Positions 14,146 through 18,397 of a stretch of DNA of 18,397 bases are shown one piece after another. Made by a program: the position numbers and the translations under genes. Position 1 is the stretch's first letter; each line of letters opens with the position of its first letter. The notes below the pieces were generated by a model. The model did no database searches, was not told the origin of the DNA, and worked only from the letters and a program-made list of their open reading frames with translations. The DNA is from an uncultured Acidobacteriota bacterium (GTDB lineage: Bacteria > Acidobacteriota > Thermoanaerobaculia > Gp7-AA8). The DNA is taken from assembly GCA_946887105.1 (NCBI GenBank), contig CAMPKJ010000071.1, forward strand, positions 1 to 18,397, written 5' to 3'.

Positions 14146-15087
14146 ATGGAACATCACACTGCATTCGTCTTCCCGGGTCAGGGAAGCCAGTACGCCGGCA
14201 TGGGTCGCGATGTCGCTGAAAAATATCCCGCCGCGCGCAAAGTCTTCGACGACATCGACGCCGCGCTCGGCTTCTCCATCTCGCAACTCTGCTTCGACGG
14301 TCCGGAAGACCAGCTCAAGCTGACCGAGAACACACAGCCCGCGATTCTTGCGGTGTCGTCCGCGCTGCATGCCGTGCTCGAAGAGCGCGGCGCCACGCGA
14401 CGCGATCTGGTGGCCGGACATTCCCTCGGCGAGTACAGCGCCATCGTCAGCGTCGGCGGACTGACGCCCGCGGACGCGGCGAAGATCGTGCGCGCGCGCG
14501 GACGCTTCATGCAGGAAGCCGTTCCCGTCGGCACCGGCGGCATGGCCGCACTGATCGGACCGTCGGTCGAAGAGGCGCAGGCCATCTGCGAAGAGGCGGC
14601 ACAGGGCGACGTCGTCTCCGTCGCGAACATCAACGCGCCGGGTCAGATCGTCATCGCCGGAACCAAGAGCGGCATCGAGCGCGCGATCGACGTGGCGAAG
14701 AAACGCGGCGTGCGCCGCGCCCTGCCGCTGCCGGTCTCCGCGCCCTTTCACTGCGAGCTGATGAAGCCCGCGGCGGATCGACTCGAGCCGATCCTCGATG
14801 ACGCAAACTTCAAAGACCTCTGGTTCTCGCTGGTCTCGAACGTCGACGCCTCGCCGATCGGCACGTCCACGGCAGTGCGCAACGCGCTGTTGCGTCAGGT
14901 CGCGTCGCCGGTGCGCTGGGTGGAGTCGGTGCAGAAGATGATCGGCATGGGCGTGAAGCGCTTCGTCGAGATCGGACCGGGAACCGTGCTCACGGGACTC
15001 ATCAAACGCATCGACGGCAACGTCGAAACCATCAACGTCTCCGACGTCCCGACGCTCGAAGCATTTCTGGAGAAGGCAAGCGCATGA
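14146..15087 (+). CDS. fabD: Malonyl-CoA:ACP transacylase
   Basis: Loads malonate from CoA onto acyl carrier protein for fatty-acid elongation; cytoplasmic. Length 313 residues matches the family. The N-terminal AFVFPGQGSQYAGMG, the nucleophile elbow GHSLGEYSA with Ser93, the Arg-containing ARGRFMQEA, LPVSAPFHCELM with the catalytic His, and the C-terminal GPGTVLTGLIKRI are all present and intact. It follows plsX across the palindrome and its stop overlaps the fabG start by 4 bp (ATGA), so fabD and fabG are translationally coupled. Confidence 0.97.
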   Translation: MEHHTAFVFPGQGSQYAGMGRDVAEKYPAARKVFDDIDAALGFSISQLCFDGPEDQLKLTENTQPAILAVSSALHAVLEERGATRRDLVAGHSLGEYSAIVSVGGLTPADAAKIVRARGRFMQEAVPVGTGGMAALIGPSVEEAQAICEEAAQGDVVSVANINAPGQIVIAGTKSGIERAIDVAKKRGVRRALPLPVSAPFHCELMKPAADRLEPILDDANFKDLWFSLVSNVDASPIGTSTAVRNALLRQVASPVRWVESVQKMIGMGVKRFVEIGPGTVLTGLIKRIDGNVETINVSDVPTLEAFLEKASA

Positions 15088-15812
15088 AGATCGATCTGAC
15101 CGGCAAAACCGCACTCGTCACCGGCGCCTCGCGCGGCATCGGCGAATCGATCGCCCGGCGTCTCGGCGAAGCGGGCGCGCACGTGCTGTGCGCGGCGCGT
15201 TCCGCCGAGGCGGTGAACCAGCTCGCGAGTGAGATCGGCAATGCCACCGGCGTCGAGCTCGACATCACCGCGGCGGACGTCCGCGATCGCATCGGCGCGC
15301 TGCTCAAAGAGCGCTCGATCGACATTCTGGTGAACAACGCCGGAGTGACGGACGACGATCTCTTCATCCGCATGAAGCCGGAGGCGTGGACGAAGGTCAT
15401 TCACACGAACCTCGACTCCGCGTTTCACATTACCCAGGAGATCGTGAAGAAGATGCTGCGCGCGCGGTGGGGCCGCGTGATCAACATCTCCTCCGTGGTC
15501 GGATTGATGGGCAATCCCGGCCAGGTGAACTACGCGTCCTCGAAAGCGGCGCTGATCGGATTCACGAAATCGCTGGCGCTGGAAATCGGCTCGCGCAACA
15601 TCACCGTGAACGCCATCGCGCCCGGTTACATCCAGACCGCGATGACGGACGCGTTGCCGGACGAAGCACGCGAGAAGCTGACCGAGCGCATCGCGCTGAA
15701 ACGCCTCGGCACGACGGACGACATCGCGCATTCGGTGGTGTTCCTCGCCAGCGAACAGGCCAGCTACATCACAGGCACGGTGCTCAACGTGAGCGGCGGG
15801 TTGTACACGTAG
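15084..15812 (+). CDS. fabG: 3-oxoacyl-[ACP] reductase
   Basis: NADPH-dependent ketoreductase of the SDR family, first reduction of the fatty-acid cycle. Length 242 residues is normal. The cofactor loop is TGASRGIG (residues 12-19), followed by NNAGV and the catalytic triad Ser137, Tyr150, Lys154 (VNYASSKAA). The C-terminal ITGTVLNVSGGLYT fits FabG. It is coupled to fabD by an ATGA overlap, with GGAG about 10 nt upstream. The acpP gene that usually comes next is missing; instead a convergent gene ends 10 bp beyond the stop. Confidence 0.96.
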   Translation: MKIDLTGKTALVTGASRGIGESIARRLGEAGAHVLCAARSAEAVNQLASEIGNATGVELDITAADVRDRIGALLKERSIDILVNNAGVTDDDLFIRMKPEAWTKVIHTNLDSAFHITQEIVKKMLRARWGRVINISSVVGLMGNPGQVNYASSKAALIGFTKSLALEIGSRNITVNAIAPGYIQTAMTDALPDEAREKLTERIALKRLGTTDDIAHSVVFLASEQASYITGTVLNVSGGLYT

Positions 15813-15822
15813 CGCGCTGTCA

Positions 15823-17391
15823 TCAAAACTCCAGGTCGCGCAGGTGGTACGGCGAGTGGCCGCGGCGGAACGCCGGCGCCCACAACACCGTCACCTTCTT
15901 CTCGCCAACGAATTGATGGGCGCCCGCGCCGAGCTCGCGTGCGCCGCGATACAGGGTCCCATCGAGCGTGCCTGCGCGCACTTCGCCGCGCTCGCTGACG
16001 ATCACGTACTCACCGGGCACCGCGATGGTGAACGTCCCGTCGCCGCGGATTTCCTGACCGGAGGCGCGCAGCCGCCCGAGGTTCACGAAGTTTTCGCTGA
16101 GGAACGCGCGTCCGCGCGGCGGCCACATCGCGCCATCCGCCTGCGCCACATGCGTCCGCGTCCGCACCACATCCTCGGGGATCGTGTCGCGCACGACACC
16201 GCGCGAGATCAACGTGCGCGTGGCGAGCTCCAGCGCGAAGTAGAACGGCCGGCGCCGGTAGATGGTCTCCCCTTTGTGATCGATCAGCGGCTCGCCGGGA
16301 TGCGAGAGCCGCAAGACCTGATCCATCATCGTGATGTGCCATGCGGTCCGGTCCGCGAACCGGTCGGCGTAGTAGAAGAGCGATGCGATGCACACCACCG
16401 CGGTGATGGCGAACGCACGGATCGGATTCGCGGAACGCATCAGCGCCGCGGCCACGAAGATCGCGCCGATCGGCATCATCGGCAGAAAATCGCGCGGCGA
16501 CACCACCGGCCAGAAGCCGGCCAGCGTGACGACGAACGCGCCGGCGACGAACGCGAGGAAGTAGCGCCAGCGCTCCGCGGTCGCGCGAAACCGCCACGCC
16601 AGCCACAGCACCACGCCGAACGTCAGCGGAAACGTTGCCCGTCCGACCCAGAGATGCGTGCGTGTCTGCGTGAAGTTGCCGTTGAATGTGAAGTTGCAGA
16701 ACACCAACTCGTCCCACGCGCCGAGGGACGCAAAGATCATCGCCACGGCGGCGGGGACGAGGATGAATCCCGCTGCTGCCCGCACCACGCCGTCCACGCG
16801 CTCCCTGCGGAAGAGCCAGACCAACGCGCCGGCGATCGCCAGCGCGAGCACGAGCACGGCCGTCTTCAACGAAACCGCGAACGCGGCACCGAGCAACAGT
16901 CCGGCGACGAACATCCGCTGCCGCAGGATTGCGAGCAGCGCGAGCATCCACAGCGCGGTCCAGAGATTGTCGTTGCGGAACTCGAGCGACTTCAGAAAGT
17001 ACGGCGGAAAGAGCACCAGCAGCAACGCCGCAAATGCGGCGATCCGCGCGTCATACAGCCGCCGCGCAATCGTGCAGGTGGCCCACACCACGATCGCGAA
17101 CAGCACCACCATCGGCAAGCGCATCCACAACAGGATGTCCGGGCGCTCGCCCATCGTCGCTCCCACGAGCGCCAGCAGCGGCGCCATCAGCATGTGGAAC
17201 AGCGGCGCGTGATTGTCGAACAGATCGCGATACTGCACGAGCCCCGCGGTCCACCCCCACGTCACGTGCAGATGCTGCTGCTCGTCCGAATCGAAGCGAT
17301 AGCGGAAATACGCGGCCACGCGCAGCACGAATGCGAGCGCAGCCAGCACGATCAGCAGGAGTTTTTCCCGTCGCGTCAAAACGCCGCGCAT
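15823..17391 (-). CDS. GT39-like membrane glycosyltransferase
   Basis: Polytopic membrane protein of 522 residues resembling the ArnT/PMT (GT39/GT83, GT-C fold) enzymes that use polyprenyl-phosphate sugars outside the cytoplasmic membrane. After a first hydrophobic helix (LLLIVLAALAFVLRVAAYF) comes the acidic loop motif RFDSDEQQHLHV (Asp34, Asp36, Glu37), the position of the catalytic carboxylate in this fold, and an HAP-like NHAPLFHML segment. About ten hydrophobic helices follow up to residue 345, then a soluble C-terminal domain of around 170 residues that looks beta-rich. Start ATG lies 9 bp after the stop of the dynamin-like gene, so both are likely in one transcript. Sugar and acceptor unknown. 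Confidence 0.8.
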   Translation of the reverse strand: MRGVLTRREKLLLIVLAALAFVLRVAAYFRYRFDSDEQQHLHVTWGWTAGLVQYRDLFDNHAPLFHMLMAPLLALVGATMGERPDILLWMRLPMVVLFAIVVWATCTIARRLYDARIAAFAALLLVLFPPYFLKSLEFRNDNLWTALWMLALLAILRQRMFVAGLLLGAAFAVSLKTAVLVLALAIAGALVWLFRRERVDGVVRAAAGFILVPAAVAMIFASLGAWDELVFCNFTFNGNFTQTRTHLWVGRATFPLTFGVVLWLAWRFRATAERWRYFLAFVAGAFVVTLAGFWPVVSPRDFLPMMPIGAIFVAAALMRSANPIRAFAITAVVCIASLFYYADRFADRTAWHITMMDQVLRLSHPGEPLIDHKGETIYRRRPFYFALELATRTLISRGVVRDTIPEDVVRTRTHVAQADGAMWPPRGRAFLSENFVNLGRLRASGQEIRGDGTFTIAVPGEYVIVSERGEVRAGTLDGTLYRGARELGAGAHQFVGEKKVTVLWAPAFRRGHSPYHLRDLEF

Positions 17392-17400
17392 CGTACAGGA

Positions 17401-18397
17401 TCAGCGTCCGGCGGAGATCGCGCCCTGGATCTCTCTCGCTTCCGTTTCGATCTTGCTCAGCTTCTCCGCGAAGCGTTCGATCTTTTCCGACTCGGCGGTG
17501 TAGAAGCGCTGGTACGGCTCGAAGGCGCTGGTGATGGTGCGGAGCATGCGGTCGATCTCGGTGCTCGATTCGCGGTCGAGCGACTCCTTCAGCTGGCCGC
17601 GCATCTCCTCGATTCTGCGGCGGAACTCGTCCTTTGCCTTGGTGCGCTTGTACGGAAGGATCAGGAAACTGGTCACGAGGAGCATGGTCGCGGCGGTGAG
17701 GCCGGTGACGTCGACGGCGGTGCTGCTGACGGCGGTAGTGAGCAGGTAGCCGAGGCCCAGTGCGCCGGCGCCGAGCCCGAAGGAGTGGAGGACGGCGCGC
17801 ATGGCGTTGTCGATGATGCGGCGGCTCTCGACGTTCACGTCGTACGACGACAGGCGCTGCTCCGCGTTCTGGCGCATGCGCGCGTAGACCTCTTCGCGGT
17901 TGTACGCGAACTCGCGTCCCACGCGGCCGATGATCTCCTCGTTCTTCGCATCGGACGCGGCGCGGCGCTGGAACGCGTCGACCGTGGAGGTCCAGAGCTT
18001 CATGTTCTCCTTCACCAGCCAGTCCACCGCCTCCTGGATGGTGGTATCGATGTTCCCCTTCCAACCCTGGAACACCTGTCGCTCGAATTCCTCGCGGAAG
18101 CGCGAGGCGTTGCGCAGCAGCATCACGTGCTGGATGCGCACGTAGTTGTCGAGAAACTCGAGACCGCGGCGCTCGAGATCCATCAGCAGGTTGTCGATGC
18201 GCACCACGAACTGCGTGAAGTTCGACACCAGATCGCCGCGCGCGCGTTCGAGCTGATCGGTGATCGACTCGATGCGCGCCTTATCCGCGGCCAGTACTTC
18301 GCGGCGCGACTCGATCATCCGGAACTGCTTTTTCGACAGGCTGAGGATCGTCTCCAGCGGCGCGGAGAGCTTGATGCGGATGCGCTCTTTTTCCGAC
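17401..18397 (-). CDS. Dynamin-family GTPase, C-terminal part only
   Basis: The frame is open to the right edge (first in-frame ATG at 18318 is internal), so the N-terminal GTPase domain lies outside the window. The visible 331 residues are long charged helices, then a hydrophobic pair encoded by about 17653-17787 (GLGAGALGLGYLL and TMLLVTSFLILPY), then a basic YKRTKAKDEFRRRIEEM stretch and a final coiled coil. That order - helical stalk, membrane paddle or hairpin, returning stalk - is characteristic of bacterial dynamin-like proteins and mitofusin relatives, which remodel membranes. The GTP-binding motifs cannot be checked here. It is followed after 9 bp by the GT39-like gene. Confidence 0.72.
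   Translation of the reverse strand, partial: SEKERIRIKLSAPLETILSLSKKQFRMIESRREVLAADKARIESITDQLERARGDLVSNFTQFVVRIDNLLMDLERRGLEFLDNYVRIQHVMLLRNASRFREEFERQVFQGWKGNIDTTIQEAVDWLVKENMKLWTSTVDAFQRRAASDAKNEEIIGRVGREFAYNREEVYARMRQNAEQRLSSYDVNVESRRIIDNAMRAVLHSFGLGAGALGLGYLLTTAVSSTAVDVTGLTAATMLLVTSFLILPYKRTKAKDEFRRRIEEMRGQLKESLDRESSTEIDRMLRTITSAFEPYQRFYTAESEKIERFAEKLSKIETEAREIQGAISAGR

Overview
High-GC bacterial chromosome segment with dense housekeeping and envelope genes. The organism looks diderm: there is a lipobox protein, UppP, a cluster of GT-B glycosyltransferases and a GT39-like membrane enzyme. The mix of genes and the very high GC suggest an Acidobacteriota-like lineage, but that is a guess and nothing here fixes the taxon. 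Both outermost genes run off the window.

Layout: (1) 1-2299, plus strand: 3' part of a GT2 glycosyltransferase, uppP, and an SGNH-hydrolase lipoprotein. (2) hpt on the minus strand, divergent from a 514-residue helical protein of unknown function. (3) 4394-4475, a palindrome built of octamers. (4) An FAH-family enzyme overlapping a CCA-adding-type nucleotidyltransferase, converging on a secreted DUF4097-like protein. (5) 6888-7459, the least ordinary stretch: four 33-bp repeats with GNRA-capped hairpins, then two unannotated-looking small genes (56 and 22 codons, minus strand) behind a near-consensus promoter. (6) Three overlapping or abutting GT-B glycosyltransferases on the minus strand, probably one polysaccharide operon, divergent from a membrane-anchored unknown protein. 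(7) yceD-rpmF-plsX-fabD-fabG, the classic ribosomal L32 / fatty-acid cluster, but without fabH or acpP and with a 185-bp palindrome between plsX and fabD. (8) Minus strand: the C-terminal part of a dynamin-like GTPase followed by a GT39-like membrane glycosyltransferase.

Three themes go beyond ordinary annotation. First, long arm-loop-arm palindromes made of short units sit at or near the 3' ends of genes. One unit (TTCCTCGG) also occurs inside two unrelated genes, where it encodes nearly the same peptide. Second, several first genes have a TANNNT hexamer 9-11 bp before the start codon and no Shine-Dalgarno, as expected for leaderless or nearly leaderless transcripts. Third, a strong promoter drives a tiny two-gene unit that ends in a 22-residue lysine-rich peptide.

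Functionally the window joins cell-envelope building (undecaprenyl phosphate recycling, glycosyl transfer, fatty-acid and phospholipid initiation, membrane remodelling) with tRNA maturation, purine salvage and ribosome assembly.
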